Part shown: positions 24,011 to 31,014 of the stretch, in pieces
Position numbering within the stretch: the first letter of the stretch is position 1
Layout: every line of letters starts with the position of its first letter
NCBI GenBank assembly: GCA_002314635.1
Contig: DCGQ01000049.1
Location: 1 to 36,797, forward strand
Reading direction: 5' to 3'
Source: Clostridiales bacterium UBA1774
GTDB taxonomy: Bacteria > Bacillota > Clostridia > Oscillospirales > Oscillospiraceae
DNA: 36,797 nt
The notes under the pieces: generated by a model
The model's input: the letters and a program-made list of their open reading frames with translations, nothing else
The model's database searches: none
What the model was told of the DNA's origin: nothing
Program-made: the position numbers and the translations under genes

Positions 24011-25725
24011 CCTTCCGCCAGACGGTTCGCCTCTCCGGCAAGCTTCTCCAGCTTCCGGCGGCAGTCCGCCGCGTCTTCGCCCTTTACCATCAGGTAGCAC
24101 TTGATCTTCGGCTCCGTGCCGCTGGGACGGACGATAAAGCGGCTGCCGTCCTCCAGTACAAAATACAGCACATCCGAATCCTTCATGGCCAGCGTCTCGG
24201 TGTGCCCGTCTGCATACCGGGCTTCGCCGCTGCGGTAATCCCGCAGGCAGCTCACCCGCTCTCCGCCCAGCGTTTCCGGCGGCAGACTGCGGAGGCGTTC
24301 CATCAGCTTCCCCATTTTCTCCAGTCCGTCCACGCCGGGCATGACCAGACTGATGGTGTTTTCCTCATACCGACCCAGCAGCGCATACAGCTCCTCCAGC
24401 CGGTCCAGCAGTGTCTTATCCCGGAGTGCCGTGACAGAGGCCATCTCCGCTGCCATGACGGAAGCGGTCACCGCATCCTTATCCCGCACGAAGGTACCGA
24501 AGGCATAGCCAATGGCCTCCTCATAGGCAAAGATCACGGAAACTCCGTCATTCTCATGCTGCTTCATCCGCTCTGCAAGGAACTTGAAGCCGGTAAAGGT
24601 GTCCTCCATGCCGACGCCGTAATGGTCTGCCACCGCCCGGGTCATTTCGGAGGAAACAATGCTTTTCAGTGCCATGGGACGCGGGGGCAGCGTACCCTTC
24701 CGAAGTCCCGCAGTACAAAGGTAGTCCAGAAACAGTACGCCCACCTGATTACCGGTGAGCAGCTGATAGTCGCCCTTGCCGCGGCGCACCATCAGACCCA
24801 GCCGGTCGGAATCCGGATCAGTGCCGATGATCAGGTCCGCATCAACCTGCTTTGCCAGCAGCAGCGCCCGTTCGAAGCCGATCTCGAACTCCGGGTTCGG
24901 GTTCTTCGCCGTGGGAAAAGTGCCATCCGGCTCCATCTGCTCCGCAACGCAGAACAGGTGTTCCACGCCCAGCCGCCGCAGTGCCTCCGGCACCAGCTTT
25001 GCACCGGCACCGTTAAAGGGGGTGTAGACGATCCGCAGCGCGGCATTCTTCACCGCGTCCCTGTCGATGCTCCGCTCCAGCACCCGGGTCAGGAATCGCT
25101 CATCCATGTCTGCACCCAGCAGACGGATGCGCCCGTCTTTTATGGCGGCGGGCAGAGAAATGCGCGGCAGCGGCCTCAGCGGGTCGATCTCCGCCATGAT
25201 CGCGGCCACCTGAGCGGCGTGCTCCGGCGGAAGCTGTGCCCCGTCCTCCCAATAGACCTTATAACCGTTGTACTCCTTGGGGTTGTGACTGGCTGTGATG
25301 TTGATACCGGCCAGTGCGCCCAGCTCCCGGATGGCAAAGCTCAGCTCCGGAGTGGGGTGCAGCGTTTCAAACAGGCTGACCCGAATGCCCAGCTCCGCCA
25401 GTACCACAGCGGCAATGGCCGCATATTCCCGGCTGTGCAGGCGGCAGTCAAAGCAGACCACAGCGCCCTTTTCCGATGCACGGCTGTCCTGCCGCAGCAT
25501 CAGCAGTCCCAGTGCGCGGGTAGCCTGTGCTACCACGTGCCCGTTCATCCGCCGGATCCCGGCGCCCATGATGCCCCGCAGACCGGCAGTACCGAAGCTG
25601 AGGGGGGCAAAAAAACGCTCCCGGATCTCCTGCGGCTGTTCCCGGATGGCTTCCAGCTCCTGCCGTTCCTCCTCCGTCAGCGTATCTGCCTGCAGCCAGC
25701 GCAGGTATTCCTCCCGGCCGGTCAT
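24007..25725 (-). CDS. Alpha-phosphohexomutase (phosphoglucomutase/phosphomannomutase, PgcA-like)
   Basis: A 572-residue phosphohexomutase that swaps phosphate between C1 and C6 of glucose or mannose phosphate, feeding UDP-glucose and wall glycan synthesis. Motifs: FGTAGLRGIMGAG near the start; the phosphoserine loop NITASHNPKEYNGYK (Ser146); the Mg2+ loop GTDPDSDRLG (Asp303, 305, 307); the sugar loop FAYEEAIGYAFG; and the phosphate loop RPSGTEPKIKCY. Length is right for the long PgcA/PMM-like branch. Its ATG overlaps the stop of the upstream zinc-ribbon gene by 4 bases (ATGA), so it belongs to the yycJ-rlmH run. Glucose versus mannose preference is not decidable. Confidence 0.94.
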   Translation of the reverse strand: MTGREEYLRWLQADTLTEEERQELEAIREQPQEIRERFFAPLSFGTAGLRGIMGAGIRRMNGHVVAQATRALGLLMLRQDSRASEKGAVVCFDCRLHSREYAAIAAVVLAELGIRVSLFETLHPTPELSFAIRELGALAGINITASHNPKEYNGYKVYWEDGAQLPPEHAAQVAAIMAEIDPLRPLPRISLPAAIKDGRIRLLGADMDERFLTRVLERSIDRDAVKNAALRIVYTPFNGAGAKLVPEALRRLGVEHLFCVAEQMEPDGTFPTAKNPNPEFEIGFERALLLAKQVDADLIIGTDPDSDRLGLMVRRGKGDYQLLTGNQVGVLFLDYLCTAGLRKGTLPPRPMALKSIVSSEMTRAVADHYGVGMEDTFTGFKFLAERMKQHENDGVSVIFAYEEAIGYAFGTFVRDKDAVTASVMAAEMASVTALRDKTLLDRLEELYALLGRYEENTISLVMPGVDGLEKMGKLMERLRSLPPETLGGERVSCLRDYRSGEARYADGHTETLAMKDSDVLYFVLEDGSRFIVRPSGTEPKIKCYLMVKGEDAADCRRKLEKLAGEANRLAEG

Positions 25726-26156
25726 GTGTTTTCCTCCTCCACGGGTTTCATCAGTTCCCGCGCCAGCTCCGCCATGGTTTCCGGCACCAGAATATCCATG
25801 CCGGTTCCGGCGAAACCCAGAATGACCTTGCTCAGCGCCCCGTCCGGCGTAAAGGTGCCCACCACCGGCACACCGAAGCTCTGCAGCTGGGTCACTGCCA
25901 TCTGATAGTCCACCTGCGTACCGGTGACGGTCATCAGACGCACCGGCTTCACCGGAGTCCCGTCATCGTTGCTGGGCCAGATGCCGGGATCGCAGTCCCC
26001 GCATTCTTCCTCATCCTCACAGTGCTGGGTACAACTGGCGCAGTCCCCGCTGCAGGTCTGGGGTCTGGGCATCTTCGATTCCGTCAGACCGCCGCAGACA
26101 GGGCAGATCTCCGTCTCCCCCGGCAGTTCTTTTTTGCATTCCGGACACCATGACAT
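25722..26156 (-). CDS. Zinc-ribbon protein with a Cys-rich segment and DUF2007-like domain
   Basis: A 144-residue protein of unknown function. Residues 4-21 form a C4 zinc ribbon (CPEC ... CPVCG). Residues 35-55 hold six more Cys (35, 39, 42, 46, 52, 55) among acidic residues, giving ten Cys in the first 55. Residues 72-140 look like the small alpha/beta DUF2007 domain (a putative signal-transducing domain, PII-like fold): a beta strand around LMTVTGTQ, the helix YQMAVTQLQSFGVPVV, and TGMDILVPETMAELARELM. AAGGAG lies 9 bases before the ATG. It sits 23 bases after rlmH and overlaps the phosphohexomutase gene by 4 bases. The DUF2007 call is from memory of the pattern. Confidence 0.75.
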   Translation of the reverse strand: MSWCPECKKELPGETEICPVCGGLTESKMPRPQTCSGDCASCTQHCEDEEECGDCDPGIWPSNDDGTPVKPVRLMTVTGTQVDYQMAVTQLQSFGVPVVGTFTPDGALSKVILGFAGTGMDILVPETMAELARELMKPVEEENT

Positions 26157-26179
26157 GGGTGTTCACTCCTTCATTCGAT

Positions 26180-26662
26180 TCATTTATGGTATTTGGACCC
26201 GCTGCTGATCTGGAAGCCACGGTAAATCTGCTCCAGCAGCATGATACGGGCCAGATGATGCGGAAAGGTCATGGGCGACATGCTGATTCGCAGGTCTGCC
26301 CGCTGTTTCAGTTCCTCATCCAGTCCCACGGAGCCGCCGATGAGGAAGCAGATCTTACTTTTCCCGTTCAGGGCACACATATCCAGCATCTGTGAGAACT
26401 TCACGCTGTCCAGCTCCCGCCCCTCGATGCACATGGCCACCGTCACCGCACCGGCGGGAACCCGCAGCAGAATGCTCTCCGCTTCCTTTTTCAGCGCCGC
26501 GGAAATCTCCGCCGCAGAAGGCTCCGCGCTGAGACGGCTCTCCGGCAGTTCCTCGATCTCCAGACGGCAAAGGGTGGTCAGCCGCTTCTGATACTCTGCC
26601 GCCGCAGCCAGATAAAACTTTTCTTTCAGTTTTCCAACACAGATGATCTTTATATTCAGCAT
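26180..26662 (-). CDS. rlmH: 23S rRNA (pseudouridine1915-N3) methyltransferase RlmH
   Basis: A 160-residue SPOUT methyltransferase that methylates N3 of pseudouridine 1915 in helix 69 of 23S rRNA. Visible: the N-terminal IKIICVGKLKEKFYLAAAAE, the SAM-knot FLIGGSVGLDEELKQRA, and the C-terminal tail MTFPHHLARIMLLEQIYRGF ending SSGSKYHK, all hallmarks of the family. Length is standard. The start at 26662 overlaps the yycJ stop by 7 bases and has GGAG 8 bases upstream; a longer frame runs back inside yycJ and is discarded. In Bacillus rlmH also lies near the walRK-yycHIJ cluster, so this order is conserved. Confidence 0.95.
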   Translation of the reverse strand: MLNIKIICVGKLKEKFYLAAAAEYQKRLTTLCRLEIEELPESRLSAEPSAAEISAALKKEAESILLRVPAGAVTVAMCIEGRELDSVKFSQMLDMCALNGKSKICFLIGGSVGLDEELKQRADLRISMSPMTFPHHLARIMLLEQIYRGFQISSGSKYHK

Positions 26663-27423
26663 ATCGAAAACTCCGAACTGAAGGTATCCCGGGGCGCTGC
26701 TTCCACGCGCAGCGCGTCCCCCACTTCCTGTCTGACCGCCCGGAGCGCCAGCTCCGGCAGATTGTTTTCCCGGCTCAGATGCCCCAGCAGCAGCGCTTCC
26801 GCCCCGTATGCCATCAGCTCCCGGCACAGGGCCGCACCCGCTTCATTGCTCAGATGCCCGTGATCCCCGGCGATGCGCCGCTGCAGTGCGGCTGGATATG
26901 GCCCGCAGCGCAGCATATTCAGGTCATGGTTGGTCTCCACCACCGCAAACCGGCAGCCACGGGCTGCCTTCTGCACGGCTTCCGTCACCACGCCCAGATC
27001 GGTCAGCACTGCCATGGCGCTTTTCTCTCCTTCGATCCGGTATCCCAGCGGCTGTGCCGCGTCATGGCTCAGGGGAACACCCAGAATCCGCAGCTCTCCC
27101 AGATTCCAGTCCGGCACATCCGGCAGGGGACGCAGATTTTTTCCGGCGCATTTTTCCTCCCGCAGCAGAGCCTCCGCCGTTCCCCGGCTCAGGTACACCG
27201 GGGTATCGAAATGCTTGCTCAGCACCTTCAGACCCGCAGTATGGTCGATATGCTCATGGGTCACAAGGATGCCGTCCAGATCGCACACATCCAATCCCAC
27301 GCTCATCAGTCCCTGCCGGATACGCCGGAGGGAGATCCCTGCGTCAATCAGCAGATTCACCCCGCCGCCCCGGATCAGGGCGCAGTTTCCGGAGGAACCG
27401 CTGGCAAAGCTTACATATGTCAT
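26656..27423 (-). CDS. yycJ: MBL-fold hydrolase YycJ/WalJ
   Basis: A 255-residue metallo-beta-lactamase-fold protein of the YycJ/VicX/WalJ type. These are predicted nucleases, and WalJ has been linked to coordinating replication with division. It opens YVSFASGSSGNCALI, as usual, and carries the metal motif THEHIDH (55-61), LSHDAAQPLGY, DLG and GHLSRENN. Its position, one gene beyond murA from the yycH/yycI pair and overlapping rlmH, matches the Bacillus order. The ribosome site is weak (ACAGAG only) and a large hairpin lies in the leader, so its expression may be regulated or depend on readthrough from murA. Confidence 0.92.
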   Translation of the reverse strand: MTYVSFASGSSGNCALIRGGGVNLLIDAGISLRRIRQGLMSVGLDVCDLDGILVTHEHIDHTAGLKVLSKHFDTPVYLSRGTAEALLREEKCAGKNLRPLPDVPDWNLGELRILGVPLSHDAAQPLGYRIEGEKSAMAVLTDLGVVTEAVQKAARGCRFAVVETNHDLNMLRCGPYPAALQRRIAGDHGHLSNEAGAALCRELMAYGAEALLLGHLSRENNLPELALRAVRQEVGDALRVEAAPRDTFSSEFSIC

Positions 27424-27457
27424 ATCTCTGTTATCGGCAGGAAGGACGCATCCTGTG

Positions 27458-27509
27458 AAAAGCGGATTCCGCCAAAGTACCGATTCTCGGATGCTTCGGT
27501 GGAATCCGC
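27458..27509 (-). terminator. Hairpin between murA and yycJ: terminator or attenuator
   Basis: A 16-bp stem with one mismatch and one G-U (27462-27477 with 27494-27509), a nested CCGA/TCGG in the loop, and TTTT on the minus-strand exit (27458-27461). It lies 86 bases after murA and 34 bases before yycJ, with no promoter in those 34 bases, so some readthrough seems needed. Confidence 0.65.
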
Positions 27510-27542
27510 CTGAAACACAATATCATGGCCACGCAAAAGCAC

Positions 27543-27551
27543 AGTATATCA
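27543..27551 (-). promoter_or_regulatory. Weak candidate extended -10 promoter for yycJ-rlmH-pgm
   Basis: Minus-strand TGATATACT fits an extended -10 (TGn-TATACT), but no -35 is visible. If used, the hairpin at 27458-27509 would fall in the leader of yycJ and could act as an attenuator. Confidence 0.3.
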
Positions 27552-27595
27552 GGCTGTGATACGCCTGGGCGCGCCGCCCGCTGCCGGACCTTTCT

Positions 27596-28861
27596 TTACT
27601 CGGCTTCTTCCTGCTCGAAAATCTCCGCACCCAGACCCTGCAGCTTGGAAAGCAGACCTTCATAGCCGCGCTGAATATGGTGGATTTCCCGGATCCGTGT
27701 GGTGCCTTTCGCGCACAGACCCGCAATGACCATGGCCGCACCGGCACGCAGATCGCAGGCACGGACGGCGGCGCCGGAGAGAGCCTCTACACCCTGAATC
27801 ACGGCAGATTTCCCATCCACATGGATGTTGGCGCCCATTTTCTGCAGTTCAGACACATACTTGAAACGGTTGTCCCACACGTCCTCCGTCACCATGCTGA
27901 TGCCGCCTGCCACACTGAGACAGGTGACGATCTGCGGCTGCATATCCGTGGGGAAGCCGGGATAAGGCATGGTTTTCACATTGGCACAGTGCAGTTTTCC
28001 CTCACGGCGGATTCGAACCGCGTCTCCCATGTCCAGCACCTCCGCGCCCATCTCGATCAGCTTGGCGGTAATGGAAAACAGGTGCCGGGGGATCACATTC
28101 TGCACCAGCACATCTCCGCCGGCGGCGGCTACCGCCGCCAGATAGGTACCGGCCTCAATTTGATCCGGAATAATGGAATAGCTTCCGCCGTGGAGGCTGT
28201 CTACACCGAAAACACGAATCACGCTGGTGCCCGCACCGCGGACATCCGCGCCCATGGCATTCAGGAAGTTGGCCAGATCCACAATATGCGGCTCCCGCGC
28301 CGCGTTCTCGATTACGGTCTTGCCCTTTGCCAGCGCGGCGGCCAGCATGATATTCATGGTAGCACCCACGCTGACCACATCCAGATAGATGTTGGCGCCG
28401 TGGAGCCGCCCATCCCGGGCCTCCGCTACCACATGGCCGTCCTCCACCTTCACATCCGCACCCATGGCCCGCATGCCTTTCAGATGCTGATCAATGGGAC
28501 GCACGCCGAAATCGCAGCCGCCGGGCATCGGAACCTTGGCCTTGCCGAACCGACCCAGCATGGCACCGATGAAATAATAAGAGGCGCGGATCTCGCCCAT
28601 AGCCGCTTTCGGTTCCCGATAGCGCAGATCCCGGCAGTCGATCTCCGTGGCCACCTGGCTCACCGGGGTTATGCCTGCGCCCATGTCGGCCATGCTTTCC
28701 AGCAGCACCGACACATCGCTGATCTGCGGCATATTGTCGATACGGCAAATACCGTCCACCAGAAATGTGGCAGGCAGAATGGCAACGGCCGCGTTTTTCG
28801 CACCGCTGATCTCCACCTTACCGAAAAGGCGTTTTCCGCCGTGAATAACAATCTGCGTCAA
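27596..28861 (-). CDS. murA: UDP-N-acetylglucosamine 1-carboxyvinyltransferase MurA
   Basis: A 421-residue enolpyruvyl transferase that joins phosphoenolpyruvate to UDP-GlcNAc, the first committed step of peptidoglycan synthesis. Lys22-Asn23 (SGAKNAA), the catalytic Cys116 (PMPGGCDFGVRP, the fosfomycin target) and Asp306 (FPTDMQPQ) are all present, so it should be active and fosfomycin-sensitive. The start codon is TTG with GGTGGGGG about 7 bases upstream; the first residues match MurA N-termini. It lies between yycI and yycJ, an unusual insertion into that cluster, with its own promoter at 28930-28958 and a hairpin behind it. Firmicutes often have two MurA copies; whether this is MurAA or MurAB was not resolved. 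Confidence 0.95.
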   Translation of the reverse strand: MTQIVIHGGKRLFGKVEISGAKNAAVAILPATFLVDGICRIDNMPQISDVSVLLESMADMGAGITPVSQVATEIDCRDLRYREPKAAMGEIRASYYFIGAMLGRFGKAKVPMPGGCDFGVRPIDQHLKGMRAMGADVKVEDGHVVAEARDGRLHGANIYLDVVSVGATMNIMLAAALAKGKTVIENAAREPHIVDLANFLNAMGADVRGAGTSVIRVFGVDSLHGGSYSIIPDQIEAGTYLAAVAAAGGDVLVQNVIPRHLFSITAKLIEMGAEVLDMGDAVRIRREGKLHCANVKTMPYPGFPTDMQPQIVTCLSVAGGISMVTEDVWDNRFKYVSELQKMGANIHVDGKSAVIQGVEALSGAAVRACDLRAGAAMVIAGLCAKGTTRIREIHHIQRGYEGLLSKLQGLGAEIFEQEEAE

Positions 28862-28929
28862 GATATACCCCCACCGGCGGCAGCCGCTGTGCGGTTCCGT
28901 GCCGGGTTTTCCCTATTTTGCGAATAAAC

Positions 28930-28958
28930 ATTATATAGATTGCGTTTCACCTTGTAAA
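28930..28958 (-). promoter_or_regulatory. Strong sigma-A promoter for murA
   Basis: Minus-strand TTTACA, a 17-base spacer and TATAAT, giving a leader of about 60 bases before the TTG. It lies in the 134-base gap after yycI, where I see no terminator, so murA may also receive transcription from the dnaD-walK operon. Confidence 0.8.
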
Positions 28959-28995
28959 GTCATATTTGAAGAATTTACGATTTTTCCGTGTTCCC

Positions 28996-29757
28996 TCAGC
29001 CTGCGGAAACCAGTGTGATGTCCCGCAGGGACAGATACCAGGTTCCGCCGTTTGTCCGCAGCTGCCACACCGGCGTCAGCTCCATACCCGCAGCGGTGTT
29101 GATCAGCATATACCCGGAGGTGATCTCCTCAATGGCGGAGTAAACGCCGCCGGAAGCCTGCACCAGATCGTGAAAACGCAGCAGCAGCGTTGCCCCGTCA
29201 TGCTCCGGAACCGCTTCGCCCCGCTCCGGCTTTCCGGTCAGCACACGGCCGGACAGATAGATGCCGCCGTCCCGCACACCGGGAGTAAAACGGCAGTTAA
29301 ACACCGGGACCCCGTCCAGACGGCAGATATAGCTGTCCTTCTCCCGAACCGCACCGATTCCCGTTTCCTGCAGCCGCTGTTCCAGATTCAGGCCGGCGTT
29401 CTTCAGCAGCAGCTCAAAGCTCCCGCCGCCGCGAAACCATGCCCAGCCATTTTCATTCTCATAATACCAGATATTTCCGCCCTGATCTTGACCTTCTCCG
29501 GTACCCAGAAGACTCATACACAGATTGGCTTCCGTTTCCAGATCGCGGCTCAGCTCCCACAGGTACAGATTCGATTCCTGCGGCAGCTCCGCTTCCAGCG
29601 AAACCCCCAGTCCCTTCAAAACCTGGATCAGTTCGGTTCTGGTCTGGGCCTGTCCGGCGGCTTCATCCATGCGTTGTATCAGAAGCAGGCTGCCGAAGGC
29701 CAGATTCAGCAGCAGGAGGATCAGGATCACGATATTTTTCAGCTTTCCGTTATCCAT
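28996..29757 (-). CDS. yycI: YycI-like regulatory membrane protein of the WalRK system
   Basis: A 253-residue protein with one N-terminal membrane helix (about 8-27, IVILILLLLNLAFGSLLLI) and an outside domain of beta-rich YycI type (DGVPVFNCRF; GGVYSAIEEITSGYM; TWYLSLRDITL). In Bacillus YycH and YycI bind WalK through their membrane helices and restrain it. Sequence similarity in this family is low, so position counts for much of the call: directly after the YycH-like gene, itself behind walK. Its ATG has GGGAGGGAG 1-3 bases upstream and starts 9 bases after the YycH stop. Confidence 0.78.
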   Translation of the reverse strand: MDNGKLKNIVILILLLLNLAFGSLLLIQRMDEAAGQAQTRTELIQVLKGLGVSLEAELPQESNLYLWELSRDLETEANLCMSLLGTGEGQDQGGNIWYYENENGWAWFRGGGSFELLLKNAGLNLEQRLQETGIGAVREKDSYICRLDGVPVFNCRFTPGVRDGGIYLSGRVLTGKPERGEAVPEHDGATLLLRFHDLVQASGGVYSAIEEITSGYMLINTAAGMELTPVWQLRTNGGTWYLSLRDITLVSAG

Positions 29758-29766
29758 GCTCCCTCC

Positions 29767-31014
29767 CTAGCGAACCGCCCACAGCGGCTCCGCCCGTTCC
29801 TTTCCGCTGTCATACAGGGTGAGCAGCGCTTCGCTGCCGCGTTTCTGGCTGCCTGCCGCTGCTGCCGCCTGTTTTTCCGGCAGAATCCCGGTAATCGGCT
29901 CCGCCAGATGATAGCTGCGGGGCAGTACGCTGAGTTCGGTGATCCCGCCGCCGTCCCACACGGCCCACGCGGCATAACCCTCCGCAAGCGTAACCGGCAG
30001 TCCCTCCAGACAGCAGCAGAACCGAACCTCCGCGCCGGTCTCCGTCACCGCAAAGTCAGCCAGACGCAGCGTTTCTTCGCCGCCAAGACAGCCTCGAACC
30101 TGCTCCAGCAGCCGACGGACCTGCTCCACAAAGGCGCTGATCCGATCTGCCGGGGCCAGATGCAGTCCCTCCGGCGCGCTGATCCGGATCTCGCCGGTGG
30201 AATATAGGCGGAAAACCGCGTTTTCACCCGGATAAACCAGCGTTCCGTCGCTTTCCTCGTAAAACCCGGTAACGCTGAGGTTCAGTCCGAACTGCTCTGC
30301 CAGAACACCCGCCGCCGTCTGCTGTTCCGTCACCGCCGCAGCGGCGGACAGGTCAGGCAGGTTCTCCAGCAGCAGCTCATAGGGCGCGGCATCCTGCAGT
30401 CCGGCAGACTCAAAGGCGAATTCCGCACCGTTGGGAAAATAGCTCTCCAATCTTACGGACAGGCTGAGCCACCCTGCGGCACTGCGGCAGCTGGTGTATT
30501 TTTTCCCGTCCCACCAGCTCAGCACCACCGTGTCATCCTCCGCACCGGAGAGCAAAATGCTTCTGGCGCTGCGTCCTTCTGCCCACGGTGCACTGACGCC
30601 CAGCCACTCTGCCAGCAGCTCCAGCGGCAGGGAACAGCCGTAATCCAGATACAGGCCTTTTCCGCACAGCAGCTTTCGCCAGCTTTTCTCGCTGATCTGA
30701 ACCGGCCCGCTGCCGGAGCCCAGTGCTTCGGACAGGTCGGCGCTGAAATCGGTGTAAAGGCTTCCGATGGCAGCGGGGTCATATTTCGCGCCGTAACGCA
30801 GACCGCCGGAGCCGGTGACAACTGCCGTCATCGGCTGTGCCGCTTCATGGATGCTGAGCACTCCCTCCGTTGACTTCGCTGCCGAAGTACCGTTCTCCTC
30901 CGGCAGAACCACGGAGAACACATTGCTCTTCCACATCAGAAACAGTGCGGAGGCGGACAGCAGCAGGATCAGCAGGTTTTTCAGCAGTTCCCTAGATTGC
31001 TTCCACATCTGCAT
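29767..31014 (-). CDS. yycH: YycH-like regulatory membrane protein of the WalRK system
   Basis: A 415-residue protein with a single N-terminal membrane helix (about 12-30, LLKNLLILLLSASALFLMW) and a large extracytoplasmic part of the YycH type (a LYTDFSADLSEALGS segment, then GLYLDYGCSLPLELLAEW). In Bacillus YycH and YycI form a complex that modulates the kinase WalK. The gene begins inside the end of walK (23-base overlap) with AGGAGG 7-9 bases before the ATG, strongly implying joint production. The family diverges fast, so the name leans on context. Confidence 0.82.
   Translation of the reverse strand: MQMWKQSRELLKNLLILLLSASALFLMWKSNVFSVVLPEENGTSAAKSTEGVLSIHEAAQPMTAVVTGSGGLRYGAKYDPAAIGSLYTDFSADLSEALGSGSGPVQISEKSWRKLLCGKGLYLDYGCSLPLELLAEWLGVSAPWAEGRSARSILLSGAEDDTVVLSWWDGKKYTSCRSAAGWLSLSVRLESYFPNGAEFAFESAGLQDAAPYELLLENLPDLSAAAAVTEQQTAAGVLAEQFGLNLSVTGFYEESDGTLVYPGENAVFRLYSTGEIRISAPEGLHLAPADRISAFVEQVRRLLEQVRGCLGGEETLRLADFAVTETGAEVRFCCCLEGLPVTLAEGYAAWAVWDGGGITELSVLPRSYHLAEPITGILPEKQAAAAAGSQKRGSEALLTLYDSGKERAEPLWAVR

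Noticed and set aside
24004..25905. A 633-codon + strand frame opposite the phosphohexomutase
   Set aside because: The minus strand has every mutase motif; the + frame is a compositional shadow.
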